Source: Ruegeria marina
Lineage (GTDB): Bacteria; Pseudomonadota; Alphaproteobacteria; Rhodobacterales; Rhodobacteraceae
DNA: 64,000 nt
Direction of reading: 5' to 3'
Assembly (NCBI RefSeq): GCF_900101475.1
Contig: NZ_FMZV01000003.1
Location: 124,001 to 188,000 of the forward strand
Shown in pieces: positions 26,328 to 35,315 of the stretch; positions within the stretch are counted from its first letter, which is position 1, and each line of letters opens with the position of its first letter. The notes beneath the pieces are model-generated. The model was not told the origin of the DNA and searched no databases. It saw nothing but the letters and a program-made list of their open reading frames with translations. A program made the position numbers and the translations under genes.

Positions 26328-26438
26328 TCAGCGGGAACCGAACAGCCAGCTCCAGGCACTCCTGATGGCGCGGGCACGTTCCTGATGCGCACGCTCCATA
26401 GCCCGGCGAGCAGCGGGGTTTGTCGTCATTTCAATCAT
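26328..26438 (-). CDS. Unannotated 36-residue basic peptide
   Basis: Complement ATG at 26438 to TGA at 26328 encodes a 36-residue protein. It begins MIEMTTNPAARRAMERAH, has an Arg/Ala-rich helix in the middle, and ends SAWSWLFGSR. A strong ribosome-binding site AAGGAG lies seven bases before the start, which is the main reason to believe it is expressed. It has no cysteine and no signal peptide; the C-terminal Trp/Leu/Phe cluster could touch the membrane. It diverges from the LysR gene at 26552. I do not recognise a family. The 140 bases between it and the cyclase stop at 26186 hold nothing evident. Confidence 0.55.
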   Translation of the reverse strand: MIEMTTNPAARRAMERAHQERARAIRSAWSWLFGSR

Positions 26439-26467
26439 CTCGGGCTCCTTTTCATTGATTCAGTTTC

Positions 26468-26539
26468 TCTTGACTTGATCCAAATATGTCCTCAGAAAAT
26501 CAAAGTCACAAACGAGAGTTTCTCTTTCTTCAGTCAAGA
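26468..26539. promoter_or_regulatory. Divergent promoter region between the 36-residue ORF and the LysR gene
   Basis: TCTTGACT (26468-26475) and AGTCAAGA (26532-26539) form a perfect 8-bp inverted repeat 56 bases apart. The region is AT-rich against a GC-rich background, and TTGACT could serve as a -35. LysR regulators usually bind such divergent regions and control themselves and a neighbour. Confidence 0.4.
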
Positions 26540-26551
26540 ATTTCTTGCCCT

Positions 26552-27502
26552 ATGACCGACCGCCTTCCTCCCCTCACCGCTCTGCGCGCCTTCGAGGCCG
26601 CCGCCCGGCACATGTCCTTTGCCAAGGCCGCCGAAGAGCTGAATGTCACCCCCGCCGCGCTGTCCTTCCAGATCAAATCGCTAGAGGAGCACGTCGGCCA
26701 ACCCCTGTTCCGCCGCCTCAACCGCGCGGTCGAACTCACCGAGATCGGCCGTGCATTATCCCCCGGAATAACAGAGGGATTTCATACACTTGCCGAAACA
26801 TGGCGCAGCGTCCGGCGGATGCAGGACAACACAACCCTGACCGTTACCGCAGGCCCCGCACTGACGGCGAAATGGCTGGCGCCGCGGCTCTATGACTTCG
26901 CCCGCAAACACCCCACGATCGACCTGCGTTTTTCCGCAACGCTGCGGGTGATGGACCTCGCGCGCGAGGATGTGGATGTTGCCATCAGGTTCGGCTACGG
27001 CCTTGATGATGAAGGACTTTATTCCTTTCCGGTGCGCAAGGAATGGCTCACTCCCGTGATGTCCCCGGAGCTTGCCGAACGGTACACCACCCCCGAAAGC
27101 CTGACCGAAGCGCCGCTCATCTTCGACGATTCCATCGCCTTTCTCCGCCCGCCCGTGGACTGGCCCGTCTGGTTCCGCGCCGTCGGCATTTCCTTTGCCC
27201 CCACCCATGGCACCCATTTCTCGAACGCCGACCACGCGGTCGACGCGGCGGCGGCGGGCGCCGGTGTCGCACTGGCCAGAAGAGCGATGATTATCAAGGA
27301 CCTGGAAGAGGGCCGCCTTGTGGCACCGTTCAAAATTGCCATCGAATCGCAAGGGCGTTTCCGCTTTCTCTGCCTGAAAGGTGCGGAAACACGCCCGCAG
27401 ATCGCCGCCTTCCACGACTGGTTCATGGCCGAGATTGACAAGACCGCGCATATCTCCGACGCCTTCACCATCATACCTGTCGAAGAGATCACAAGCCCAT
27501 GA
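26552..27502 (+). CDS. LysR-family transcriptional regulator, GcvA type
   Basis: 316 residues. The N-terminal winged helix-turn-helix (PLTALRAFEAAARHMSFAKAAEELNV, broken here by known spacing) and the effector-binding domain follow the GcvA subgroup pattern, with TAKWLAPRL near residue 110 and AVDAAAAGAGVAL near 240. ATG at 26552 (MTDRLPPLTALRAF) is preferred; the upstream start at 26486 adds a non-family leader. The stop overlaps the EamA transporter start by 4 bp, so the pair is translationally coupled and the transporter is the likely target. Confidence 0.93.
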   Translation: MTDRLPPLTALRAFEAAARHMSFAKAAEELNVTPAALSFQIKSLEEHVGQPLFRRLNRAVELTEIGRALSPGITEGFHTLAETWRSVRRMQDNTTLTVTAGPALTAKWLAPRLYDFARKHPTIDLRFSATLRVMDLAREDVDVAIRFGYGLDDEGLYSFPVRKEWLTPVMSPELAERYTTPESLTEAPLIFDDSIAFLRPPVDWPVWFRAVGISFAPTHGTHFSNADHAVDAAAAGAGVALARRAMIIKDLEEGRLVAPFKIAIESQGRFRFLCLKGAETRPQIAAFHDWFMAEIDKTAHISDAFTIIPVEEITSP

Positions 27503-28365
27503 CCCGCACCCGCGCCACCGCCATCGGCTTTGTTGCCGTCCTCTTGTGGGCTTTGCTGGCGTTGCTCACGGTTGGATCGGCGCCGACACCACCGCTGCTG
27601 CTGAACGCGATCTGTTTCACGATCGGCGGCACGCTCGGGCTTGTCTGGACCGCGGCGAGCGGCGGCCTTGGGCAATTGCGCATGATCAGTTGGCGTGTCT
27701 ATGCCTTTGGGACACTTGGGCTTTTCGGATACCACGCCTTGTATTTCTCGGCCCTGCGCCTGGCGCCGGCCGCCGAAGCGGGCCTGATCGCCTATCTCTG
27801 GCCCCTGTTGATCGTGCTCTTCTCGGGCCTGTTGCCGGGCGAGCGCCTGCGGCGCGGGCACTTCATGGGCGCGGTGGTGGCATTTGCCGGTGCCGCGCTG
27901 ATCATCACCGGCGGCGGCGGTGCGGGGTTCAGTGCCGAGTATCTGCCGGGCTACGGCCTCGCGCTGCTCTGCGCCCTGACATGGTCAAGCTATTCGGTAC
28001 TGTCGCGCAGGGTCGGCAATGCGCCAACCAGTTCAGTTGCTGTCTTTTGCCTTGCCACGGCCGCCGCCTCCTGGCCGCTGCATTTCGCCTTTGAAACAAC
28101 GACCTGGCCACAGGATGCGCTGCGATGGGCGGCAACCGTCGGGCTGGGCCTAGGCCCTGTCGGATTGGCCTTCTATGTCTGGGATATCGGGGTAAAACGC
28201 GGTGACATACAACTGCTGGGCACCAGTTCCTATGCTGCCCCGCTTTTGTCTACGCTCGTCTTGGTGCTGGCAGGAATCGCAACACCCAGTTGGTCACTGG
28301 CGATTGCCGCCATCCTGATCACCGGCGGCGCGCTGCTGGCAGCGCGCGCCAGCTTTGCAGGTTAG
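27499..28365 (+). CDS. EamA/DMT-family transporter
   Basis: 288 residues with about ten hydrophobic helices in two EamA repeats (about 5-135 and 150-285), the drug/metabolite exporter fold. GLIAYLWPLLIVLFSG and ALLCALTWSSYSVLSR are typical EamA segments. Likely exports an amino acid or similar metabolite under control of the overlapping LysR gene; the substrate is unknown. Its TAG stop overlaps the stop of the convergent DUF465 gene by three bases. Confidence 0.9.
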   Translation: MTRTRATAIGFVAVLLWALLALLTVGSAPTPPLLLNAICFTIGGTLGLVWTAASGGLGQLRMISWRVYAFGTLGLFGYHALYFSALRLAPAAEAGLIAYLWPLLIVLFSGLLPGERLRRGHFMGAVVAFAGAALIITGGGGAGFSAEYLPGYGLALLCALTWSSYSVLSRRVGNAPTSSVAVFCLATAAASWPLHFAFETTTWPQDALRWAATVGLGLGPVGLAFYVWDIGVKRGDIQLLGTSSYAAPLLSTLVLVLAGIATPSWSLAIAAILITGGALLAARASFAG

Positions 28366-28526
28366 TTCGACAGACGCTCGATCTCTTCCTTGATCTTAAG
28401 TTTCTGCTTCTTCAGTTGGGTAATGCGAAGGTCGTCGATACCGGGCGAACGCTGGGCTTCTTCAACTTCGAGACTGAGGGTTGCGTGCTTCTTCTTCAGT
28501 TCAGTCAAATGCGCGCTCACACTCAT
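28362..28526 (-). CDS. YdcH-like DUF465 small coiled-coil protein
   Basis: 54 residues, mostly one helical hairpin. The pattern HLTELKKKHATLSLEVEEAQ followed by LRITQLKKQKLKIKEEIERL is the DUF465 signature. Start at 28526 is backed by GAGGAGG upstream. Function of the family is unknown; members are abundant small soluble proteins in proteobacteria. Convergent with and overlapping the EamA gene by three bases. Confidence 0.87.
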   Translation of the reverse strand: MSVSAHLTELKKKHATLSLEVEEAQRSPGIDDLRITQLKKQKLKIKEEIERLSN

Positions 28527-28627
28527 GGCGATCCTCCTCTCAGTTGTGGATGGAACAAGTTGAGCATATCCGAAGCGACCTGTCACGCGGCCTTGTCAGA
28601 ATTCTGTCACAAAACCGAATGATCCGC

Positions 28628-29401
28628 TCAGCCCGGATTGGGCCAGGCCAAGGCTTCGGCCTTGCGCTGGACCCTGGAGACCTCCGGGACATAGTGATCG
28701 CGGTCCCCCGGATGCTTGGCGCCCTTATGGAGAATCAGTCCGTGGTGCAGGCGGAACCCGGCTTTTCCCCCTTTTCGGGCGCGCAGGATAACCAGTTCGG
28801 CGGCGCGGCCGTCGCGGGGCACCAGCGGCAGAACCTCCACAGACCCGAGACGGCTGTCACAAGCGGCAAGAATGTCGGGCAGCCTGTCGGCCTTGGCGAT
28901 CATGTGCAGATACCCGCGATGAACCAGCCGCCGGGCGGCGGCATCGACCCAAAGCGCAAGCGGCGTGCCTTCGCCCAGAGCCAGCGCACGCCCTGCATCC
29001 GTGGCGGAACTGTGCGCTCCGGCCCGGTAATAGGGCGGGTTGGCAATCACGTGGTCGAACTGTCGCTGCCGCAACGAGGCCGGCATGGACGCGATATCGC
29101 CTTCGACCACCTCGATCGGGATATCGTTCGAGTCCGAATTGCGCCGCGCCAGATCGGCATAGGCAGGTTGCAGCTCGACCCCGGTCAGTTCCAGTCCGGG
29201 GACCCGCCGCCCCAGGCACAGGATTGCCGCGCCCGCGCCACAGCCCAGTTCCAGCACCCGTTGACCGGCCCGAGCCGGCACCGAGGCCGCCAGAAACACC
29301 GGGTCCACCCCCGCACGATACCCCGACACAGGCTGGAAGAGCCGCAACCGGCCGCCCAGGAAATCGTCGCGAGTCAGTTCAGCGTCGGTGAATGCCGTCA
29401 T
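28628..29401 (-). CDS. TrmN6-type class I methyltransferase
   Basis: 257 residues. The SAM-binding motif is VLELGCGAGAAIL, and the acidic loop after strand 2 is GVELQPAYADLAR. NPPYYR is the NPPY catalytic motif of N6-adenine methyltransferases. The N terminus RLRLFQPVSGYRAGVDPVFLA is characteristic of tRNA1(Val) adenine-37 methyltransferase (TrmN6/YfiC). The DUF2007 gene upstream overlaps its start by 4 bp. The tRNA target is inferred from the family. Confidence 0.85.
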   Translation of the reverse strand: MTAFTDAELTRDDFLGGRLRLFQPVSGYRAGVDPVFLAASVPARAGQRVLELGCGAGAAILCLGRRVPGLELTGVELQPAYADLARRNSDSNDIPIEVVEGDIASMPASLRQRQFDHVIANPPYYRAGAHSSATDAGRALALGEGTPLALWVDAAARRLVHRGYLHMIAKADRLPDILAACDSRLGSVEVLPLVPRDGRAAELVILRARKGGKAGFRLHHGLILHKGAKHPGDRDHYVPEVSRVQRKAEALAWPNPG

Positions 29402-29613
29402 TTTCCAAGCGGAATCTCGTTGTCCCGCATAACCGTTACCGCCCGCTCGAAATCCTCGTCCCGAACCATCATGCGGCGCGGGAAAATCCCGATCCCGCCT
29501 TCGAGGATGCTCATATTTACGTCGATCTGAAAGCAGTCTATATCCTCGCCTTCAAGAAGAGCGGAGGCAAAGGCCATGATGGTCGGATCGGTGCTGCGCA
29601 AAAGCTCTTTCAT
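29398..29613 (-). CDS. DUF2007-type small protein
   Basis: 71 residues: MKELLRSTDPTIMAFASALL, then a short alpha/beta unit (DIDCFQIDVNMS) ending ERAVTVMRDNEIPLG, typical of DUF2007 (putative signal-transducing). Start at 29613 has no clear ribosome-binding site; longer in-frame starts run antisense into ispB and are not credible. It overlaps the methyltransferase by 4 bp, so the two form a small operon. Divergent from ispB, with 56 bases between. Confidence 0.8.
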   Translation of the reverse strand: MKELLRSTDPTIMAFASALLEGEDIDCFQIDVNMSILEGGIGIFPRRMMVRDEDFERAVTVMRDNEIPLGK

Positions 29614-29669
29614 GGGGATGGATGTAAGGGCAAGGCCGCACCATTGTCGAGCCTTGTGAACAAAGAAGA

Positions 29670-30671
29670 ATGATGGACGCCAAGGTGAACACGAAACCGC
29701 ATGACCGGCTTGCCGCCACCCTTTCTGCCGAGATGCAGGCGGTGAATGCGCTGATCCGCACCCGGATGGCCTCGGAACACGCGCCGCGCATCCCCGAAGT
29801 GACGGCGCATCTGGTCGAGGCGGGCGGAAAGCGCCTGCGCCCGATGCTGACGCTGGCGGCGGCACGGCTCTGCGGCTACCGGGGCGAGGACCATGTCAAG
29901 CTGGCCGCGACGGTCGAGTTCATCCATACCGCCACCCTGCTGCATGATGACGTGGTGGACGAAAGCGCCCAGCGGCGCGGGCGCCCGACGGCGAACCTGC
30001 TTTGGGACAACAAGTCTTCGGTCCTGGTGGGCGACTACCTGTTTGCGCGCAGTTTCCAGCTGATGGTCGAGACCAATTCGCTGCGGGTGCTGGACATCCT
30101 CGCCAATGCCGCCGCGACCATCGCCGAGGGCGAAGTGCTGCAAATGACGGCGGCGACCGACCTGCGCACCGACGAGAGCATTTATCTGAAAGTCGTGCGC
30201 GGCAAGACAGCCGCACTGTTTTCGGCAGCAACGGAAGTGGGCGGCGTGATCGCCGGCGCGCCCGAGGCGCAGGTGAAGGCCCTGTTCGACTATGGCGATG
30301 CCTTGGGTATTGCCTTTCAGATCGCCGACGACCTGCTCGATTATCAGGGTAACGCCAAGACCACGGGCAAGAACGTGGGCGACGATTTCCGAGAGCGCAA
30401 GCTGACCCTGCCGGTGATCAAGGCGGTGGCGCAGGCAACCGAGGAGGAACGCGCGTTCTGGGTGCGCACCATCGAGAAGGGCAGGCAGACCGAGGGTGAC
30501 CTGGAGCAGGCGCTGGCTCTGATGGAAAAGTACGGGACGCTAGCCGCCACGCGGGCCGATGCCCACGCCTGGGCAGAGAAGGCGCGCAACGCGCTGGAAG
30601 CGCTGCCCAACCACGAGATCCGCACCATGCTGAGCGACCTGGCCGATTACGTGGTGTCGCGGCTGAACTGA
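29670..30671 (+). CDS. ispB: Long-chain polyprenyl diphosphate synthase (quinone side chain)
   Basis: 333 residues. Trans-prenyltransferase with the first aspartate-rich motif LLHDDVVDES, the second FQIADDLLDYQ, and the substrate motif GGKRLRPML. It makes the all-trans side chain of ubiquinone; in Rhodobacteraceae this is normally the decaprenyl (Q10) chain, which is inferred from phylogeny, not visible. Convergent with ispE; the shared gap carries the dispersed intergenic element. Confidence 0.94.
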   Translation: MMDAKVNTKPHDRLAATLSAEMQAVNALIRTRMASEHAPRIPEVTAHLVEAGGKRLRPMLTLAAARLCGYRGEDHVKLAATVEFIHTATLLHDDVVDESAQRRGRPTANLLWDNKSSVLVGDYLFARSFQLMVETNSLRVLDILANAAATIAEGEVLQMTAATDLRTDESIYLKVVRGKTAALFSAATEVGGVIAGAPEAQVKALFDYGDALGIAFQIADDLLDYQGNAKTTGKNVGDDFRERKLTLPVIKAVAQATEEERAFWVRTIEKGRQTEGDLEQALALMEKYGTLAATRADAHAWAEKARNALEALPNHEIRTMLSDLADYVVSRLN

Positions 30672-30675
30672 AGCC

Positions 30676-30737
30676 AGGGGGCGCTGCCCCCTCGGCCCTG
30701 CGGGCCTCACCCCCGGAGTATTTCGGACCAGAAAGAA
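30676..30737. repeat. Dispersed intergenic element with hairpins (copy 4)
   Basis: AGGGGGC-GCT-GCCCCCT (30676-30692), GGCCC-TGC-GGGCC (30694-30706) and then the core GGAGTATTTCGGACCAGAA with CCCCC before it (30710-30737). It fills the gap between the convergent ispB and ispE genes and reaches to within six bases of the ispE stop. Likely terminator or transcript-stabilising structure for ispB. Confidence 0.8.
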
Positions 30738-30742
30738 ACCTG

Positions 30743-31576
30743 TCAGAGAATCTTTCCCTGTGCGATCCACCAATCGGGATGCCTGAGAGACAAGGTGGGG
30801 TACGTCCGGTCCGGCATGGCTCCCGGCGGGAACAGGCCGAAACAGGTGGCACCCGACCCCGACATTGCCGCGAACAAGGCACCGACGTCGCGCAGAGCGG
30901 TCAGCACATCGGCGATCACCGGCTGTTGCACAATGGCGGGCGCGGTAAGGTCATTGCGCTGCCGATCGAGCCAGCCGGTGAAATCCGACAGGTCTTGCCA
31001 ATGTGGCAGAACGGGTTGCATGGGTGGATTGTCCCTGGTTGCCAACGACTTGAAAACAGTCGGCGTGGAGACGGCGACGCGCGGGTTGACCAGCACGATA
31101 TCCATCGCAGGCAGGGGTGGCACCGGGTCCAGTCGCTCTCCGATGCCGCGCATCCGCACGGGGGCCGAACCAAGGCAGCCCGGGACATCGGCGCCGAGCG
31201 CGAGAACCTGCTCTGGTGCGGGCAGGGCAACGCCCCGGAGCTGCGCCAGCGCGCGCAGGGTGGCGGCGGCATCCGCCGACCCCCCACCGATACCCGAAGC
31301 GACGGGCAGCCGTTTCGTCAAGGTGATCGCGGCCCCTTGCTCCGGTGCCAGCAACCGCGCCGCGCGCAGGACAAGGTTGTCCGGTTCAGCGGCCAGCCCG
31401 ACAGCCTCCGGCCCGTCTATTTCCAGCGACAGCGCAGCAGCGGGGACGACACGGATCGTGTCGCCGATATCGGCAAAGACCACCAGGGAATCCAGCAGGT
31501 GGTAACCGTCCGGGCGCTGGCCGGTCACATGCAGTGTCAGGTTGATCTTGGCAGGCGCGAAGACCTCAATCGCCAT
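30743..31576 (-). CDS. ispE: 4-diphosphocytidyl-2-C-methyl-D-erythritol kinase
   Basis: 277-residue GHMP kinase of the MEP isoprenoid pathway. It phosphorylates CDP-methylerythritol at the 2-hydroxyl. Lys10 (APAKINLTL), RPDGYHLLDS and the ATP-binding glycine-rich loop LPVASGIGGGSADAA (about 90-104) are intact. The C-terminal MSGSGATCFG is also conserved. It overlaps the upstream TPR gene by 11 bases, so the two are co-transcribed; it faces ispB, another isoprenoid gene. Confidence 0.95.
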   Translation of the reverse strand: MAIEVFAPAKINLTLHVTGQRPDGYHLLDSLVVFADIGDTIRVVPAAALSLEIDGPEAVGLAAEPDNLVLRAARLLAPEQGAAITLTKRLPVASGIGGGSADAAATLRALAQLRGVALPAPEQVLALGADVPGCLGSAPVRMRGIGERLDPVPPLPAMDIVLVNPRVAVSTPTVFKSLATRDNPPMQPVLPHWQDLSDFTGWLDRQRNDLTAPAIVQQPVIADVLTALRDVGALFAAMSGSGATCFGLFPPGAMPDRTYPTLSLRHPDWWIAQGKIL

Positions 31577-33278
31577 TGGCGACCTTCAATGGCGGCGATC
31601 CTTCCTCGGCCAGCACGGCCTCGAGCCCGACTTCCAGCTTGCGGCGGATACGCTCGGGATCAGCCTCGCCGTCGGTGTCCTCCGGATCGATGAAGGAGAG
31701 CGCGCGCTTCCACTGGAACTCGGCCTCGCGCACCCGCCCCACGGCCCACAGGACATCGCCGAGATGATCGTTGACCACCGGATCGACGGGCATCAGCTCG
31801 ACCGCGCGTTCCATGTGCACGACGGCTTCTTCGTAGCGCCCCAGCCTGAACAGCACCCAGCCCAGACTGTCGACAATGTAACCGCTGTCGGGTCGTGCGG
31901 CGACAGCGCGCTGGATCAGATCAAGCGCCTCGTCCAGTTTCTGCTGTTTTTCGACCAGCGAATACCCGAGATAGTTCAGTACCTGCGGCTGGTTCGGGTT
32001 AAGCTCCAGAGCGGCGCGAAAATCGGCTTCGGCCTTGCTCCAGTTTCCAAGCCGTTCGTGGCATATGCCTCGGGCGTAGTGCAGGAACCACAGGTTGGAC
32101 GCGTCACCTTCGGTCAGGGCCAGCGCCATGTCATAGGCGGCGGCGGCCTTGTCATATGCCTCTTGCTGCCGATGCAAGTCGCCGAGGGAAATATGGGCTT
32201 GCGGCTGGTTGGGGTAGTCCTTGGCCAGTTTCTCCAGAACCTCGATGGCAGCATCCGGCTTGGCCGCGCGGCGAAGCGCCTCGGCCCGGCCCAGTTCCGC
32301 CGCATGGTAATCCGGGCTGTCGGACGGGACCTGCTTGTAGGTTGCAACAGCCAGGTCGAATTGACCCATCTGTTCGAGCAGACCGGCCGTCATCAAGAGC
32401 GCGTCGATGTGATCAGGGCGCAGATATGTCGCGGTTCGCACATAAACCAGAGTGTAATCATCCGCGGCCTCGCCATTCAGCGCCGCGCCTATGGTAAAAA
32501 AAACCTCGGCCAAACCGTCCTGAGCCGAGCGCACCAGCGAGAACGGCAGGGTTTCGCCTGCAGACAACCGATCCGCCATGTTGCTCAGGGCCGGATCGAA
32601 GCCACCAGAGAAGACTTCCGACAGCATCTCAAGGGCCTGATCGTTGCGGTCGAGTTGCGACAGGATCTCGGCACGTGCGAGGGCGGCACGGCGGGAAATC
32701 GTTGTCAGAGCGCCATCGTCGGCCGAGAACAACGCTTCCGCCCCTTCGAAGTCACCCACCGAGGCCAGCGCCATCGCCTTGTGGTAATACGCAAAGCCGC
32801 GCAAGCCCGCCTCGCCGGCCACTTCGTCGAACTGCGCCAGCGCCTTGGCCACCGATCCGACGCCCATATACGCCCACCCCGAGACGAGCCCATCGACCAG
32901 CTTGCCGACAGCCTTGGTTTCCGGGTCGCGGTCCAGAACCTCCTGGTACTTGCCCTCGGCCAGCAGTTTGGCCACCACTGCGATGCCGGCGACCTGATTG
33001 TTCAGGCCCATGGCCTCCATCTGCTCGGCCACGGGCACGGCAAGCTCCAGCCGCCCAAGGGCAAGTTGCGACAGCACCACGTTTTCGAGCAGTTCCGGAT
33101 TCGCCGGATCATGAGAGAGCGCCCGAACGAAATAGTCCGCGGCTGTCTCGAAATCGTTGCCATAGAGGGCCTGGCGGGCCGCAAGATAGGATCCTGCCCC
33201 GACCTCCGCTCCGACAGGAAGCCCTGCCGCTGACAAGAAAACCGCCAATACCGCTTTTTTGACCAGAGAAATCGCCAA
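31566..33278 (-). CDS. Exported tetratricopeptide-repeat protein
   Basis: About 570 residues. The best start is TTG at 33278 with AAAGGCGGA upstream, giving a signal peptide (LVKKAVLAVFLSAAGLPVGA). The remainder is a solenoid of TPR units. Clear ones are near residues 37-70 and in the C-terminal half, such as ALELNPNQPQVLNYLGYSLV and AVAARPDSGYIVDSLGWVLF. This C-terminal pattern is common in periplasmic TPR proteins upstream of ispE in alphaproteobacteria. No enzymatic domain; likely a scaffold in the periplasm. Overlaps ispE by 11 bases. Confidence 0.85.
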   Translation of the reverse strand: MAISLVKKAVLAVFLSAAGLPVGAEVGAGSYLAARQALYGNDFETAADYFVRALSHDPANPELLENVVLSQLALGRLELAVPVAEQMEAMGLNNQVAGIAVVAKLLAEGKYQEVLDRDPETKAVGKLVDGLVSGWAYMGVGSVAKALAQFDEVAGEAGLRGFAYYHKAMALASVGDFEGAEALFSADDGALTTISRRAALARAEILSQLDRNDQALEMLSEVFSGGFDPALSNMADRLSAGETLPFSLVRSAQDGLAEVFFTIGAALNGEAADDYTLVYVRTATYLRPDHIDALLMTAGLLEQMGQFDLAVATYKQVPSDSPDYHAAELGRAEALRRAAKPDAAIEVLEKLAKDYPNQPQAHISLGDLHRQQEAYDKAAAAYDMALALTEGDASNLWFLHYARGICHERLGNWSKAEADFRAALELNPNQPQVLNYLGYSLVEKQQKLDEALDLIQRAVAARPDSGYIVDSLGWVLFRLGRYEEAVVHMERAVELMPVDPVVNDHLGDVLWAVGRVREAEFQWKRALSFIDPEDTDGEADPERIRRKLEVGLEAVLAEEGSPPLKVANGD

Positions 33279-33400
33279 GGATCCGCCTTTCCTGCTGCCT
33301 GTGGCAAAGCTAGGGCGTTGCCGGGCGCGGTGCAATGGTCCAAGTGCGTCGCTTGCGGTCACATCAGTTGCAAGAGCGCATCTCTGCCTGAAACCGGGTC

Positions 33401-33432
33401 AAAAGGAAACGCCGGGACGAAGCCCGGCGTTT
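33401..33432 (-). terminator. Intrinsic terminator after the ETF-QO gene
   Basis: On the complement, AAACGCCGGG-CTTCGT-CCCGGCGTTT is followed by CCTTTT, starting nine bases after the ETF-QO stop. The stem is ten perfect pairs. Confidence 0.85.
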
Positions 33433-33440
33433 CTGCATGT

Positions 33441-35087
33441 TCACATGTTGGGATAGTTCGGCCCATCGCCCCCCTGCGGCGTTACCCAGGTAATGTTCTG
33501 GCTGGGGTCCTTGATGTCGCAGGTCTTGCAATGCACGCAGTTCTGGAAGTTGATCACGAAGCGCGGGCCGCTGTCGTCCTCGACCACCTCGTAGACGCCC
33601 GCCGGGCAATAGCGCTGCGCCGGTTCGGCATATTTCGGCAGGTTCACCTTGACCGGCACGTCCGGGTCGGTCAGCCGCAGATGGCAGGGCTGGCTTTCTT
33701 CGTGATTGGTGGCGGCAAAGGACACGTTGGTCAGCCGGTCGAAACTGAGCGTGCCATCGGGCTTGGGATAGTCGATCGGCTTGTGCTTGCTGGCCTCTTC
33801 TGTGGCGGCGGCGTCGGTCTTGCCGTGGCCGAGGGTGCCGAACAGCGAGAAGCCCAGCGTGTTTGTCCACATATCCAGCCCACCCAGGGCCAGCGAGGGC
33901 AGCAGCCCCCACTTGGACCACATCGGCTTGACGTTGCGGACCTTCTTCAAATCCTTGCCGATCGGGCCGGTGCGGACCTCGGTCTCGTAGGCGGTCAGCT
34001 CGTCCGACTGTCGGCCGGCCTTGATCGCGTCATAGGCGGCTTCGGCAGCAGCCTTGCCCGACAGCATGGCATTGTGGTTGCCCTTGATGCGCGGCACGTT
34101 GACCATGCCGACCGAACAGCCCAGCAGCGCCACGCCCGGCGCGACCATCTTGGGCATCGACTGGTATCCGCCCTCGGTGATGGCACGGGCGCCATAGGCC
34201 ACGCGCTTGCCGCCCTTCAGGAGTTCGGCCACCATCGGGTGATGCTTGAACCGCTGGAATTCCATGTAGGGGTACAGGTACGGGTTCTTGTAGTTGAGGT
34301 GCACCACAAAGCCCACGTAGACTTGGTTGTTGTCCAGGTGATAGATGAAGGAGCCACCGCCCGCGTTGCTGCCCAGCGGCCAGCCCATGGTATGGGTCAC
34401 GGTGCCCTCGCGGTGCTTGGCCGGGTCGATCTCCCAGATCTCCTTCATGCCGATGCCGAACTTCTGCGGCTCCTTGCCCTTTTGCAGGTCGTATCTGGCG
34501 ATCACTTCCTTGGCCAGCGACCCGCGGACGCCTTCGGACAGGAAGACATACTTGCCGTGCAGTTCCATCCCCGGCTCGGTGTTGGGACCATAGGACCCAT
34601 CCGGCTCCAGACCAAAGACACCGGCGACCACGCCCTTGACCTCGCCGTTGTCGCCATAGACCAGTTCCGAGCAGGACATGCCCGGGAAAATCTCGACGCC
34701 CAGCGCCTCGGCCTGTTCCGCCATCCAGCGACAGACGTTGCCCATCGAAACGATGTAGTTGCCGTGGTTGTTCATCAGCGGCGGCATCGGCCAGTTCGGC
34801 ACGCGCAGATGTCCGGCCTCGCCCAGGACATAGAAATTGTCCTCGGTCACCGGCACGTTCAGCGGTGCGCCCTTTTCCTTCCAGTCGGGGATCAGCGCAT
34901 CAAGGCCGCATGGGTCCAGTACCGCGCCCGACAAGATATGCGCACCGACCTCGGAGCCTTTTTCCAGCACGACCACGTTCAGGTCGGCATCGAGCTGCTT
35001 GAGGCGAATGGCCGCCGACAGGCCCGCCGGACCCGCGCCGACGATCACCACGTCATATTCCATCGCTTCGCGTTCAATCTCGGCCAT
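33441..35087 (-). CDS. Electron transfer flavoprotein-ubiquinone oxidoreductase
   Basis: 548 residues. Passes electrons from ETF, reduced by acyl-CoA and other dehydrogenases, to ubiquinone at the inner membrane. FAD-binding motif VVIVGAGPAGLSAAIRL at the N terminus. The 4Fe-4S cluster cysteines are YCPAGVYE and NCVHCKTCDIKDP near the C terminus. Start MAEIERE at 35087 has AAGGAGCG upstream. A perfect TCCGGCC-ACG-GGCCGGA hairpin lies in the leader (35117-35133). It would serve the acyl-CoA dehydrogenase at 48172 among others. Confidence 0.97.
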   Translation of the reverse strand: MAEIEREAMEYDVVIVGAGPAGLSAAIRLKQLDADLNVVVLEKGSEVGAHILSGAVLDPCGLDALIPDWKEKGAPLNVPVTEDNFYVLGEAGHLRVPNWPMPPLMNNHGNYIVSMGNVCRWMAEQAEALGVEIFPGMSCSELVYGDNGEVKGVVAGVFGLEPDGSYGPNTEPGMELHGKYVFLSEGVRGSLAKEVIARYDLQKGKEPQKFGIGMKEIWEIDPAKHREGTVTHTMGWPLGSNAGGGSFIYHLDNNQVYVGFVVHLNYKNPYLYPYMEFQRFKHHPMVAELLKGGKRVAYGARAITEGGYQSMPKMVAPGVALLGCSVGMVNVPRIKGNHNAMLSGKAAAEAAYDAIKAGRQSDELTAYETEVRTGPIGKDLKKVRNVKPMWSKWGLLPSLALGGLDMWTNTLGFSLFGTLGHGKTDAAATEEASKHKPIDYPKPDGTLSFDRLTNVSFAATNHEESQPCHLRLTDPDVPVKVNLPKYAEPAQRYCPAGVYEVVEDDSGPRFVINFQNCVHCKTCDIKDPSQNITWVTPQGGDGPNYPNM

Positions 35088-35315
35088 CGTGACGCTCCTT
35101 GGCTTTGGTTTCGCCCTCCGGCCACGGGCCGGACGCAAAAAGTTTCGCGTTTGATTACAGGGTATGGAGGTCCAGCGTCAATTGAAACGCGAGGTTATTT
35201 GCACTTGCAGCAAAATGTCATGGCTGGATGACCTTTTCCGGCTCCGTTCAGACCGTTTGCGGCACCTCGGGAATCGCCCTAATCTGTCTCCACCCCTTTT
35301 GTCTGGAGAAATTCA

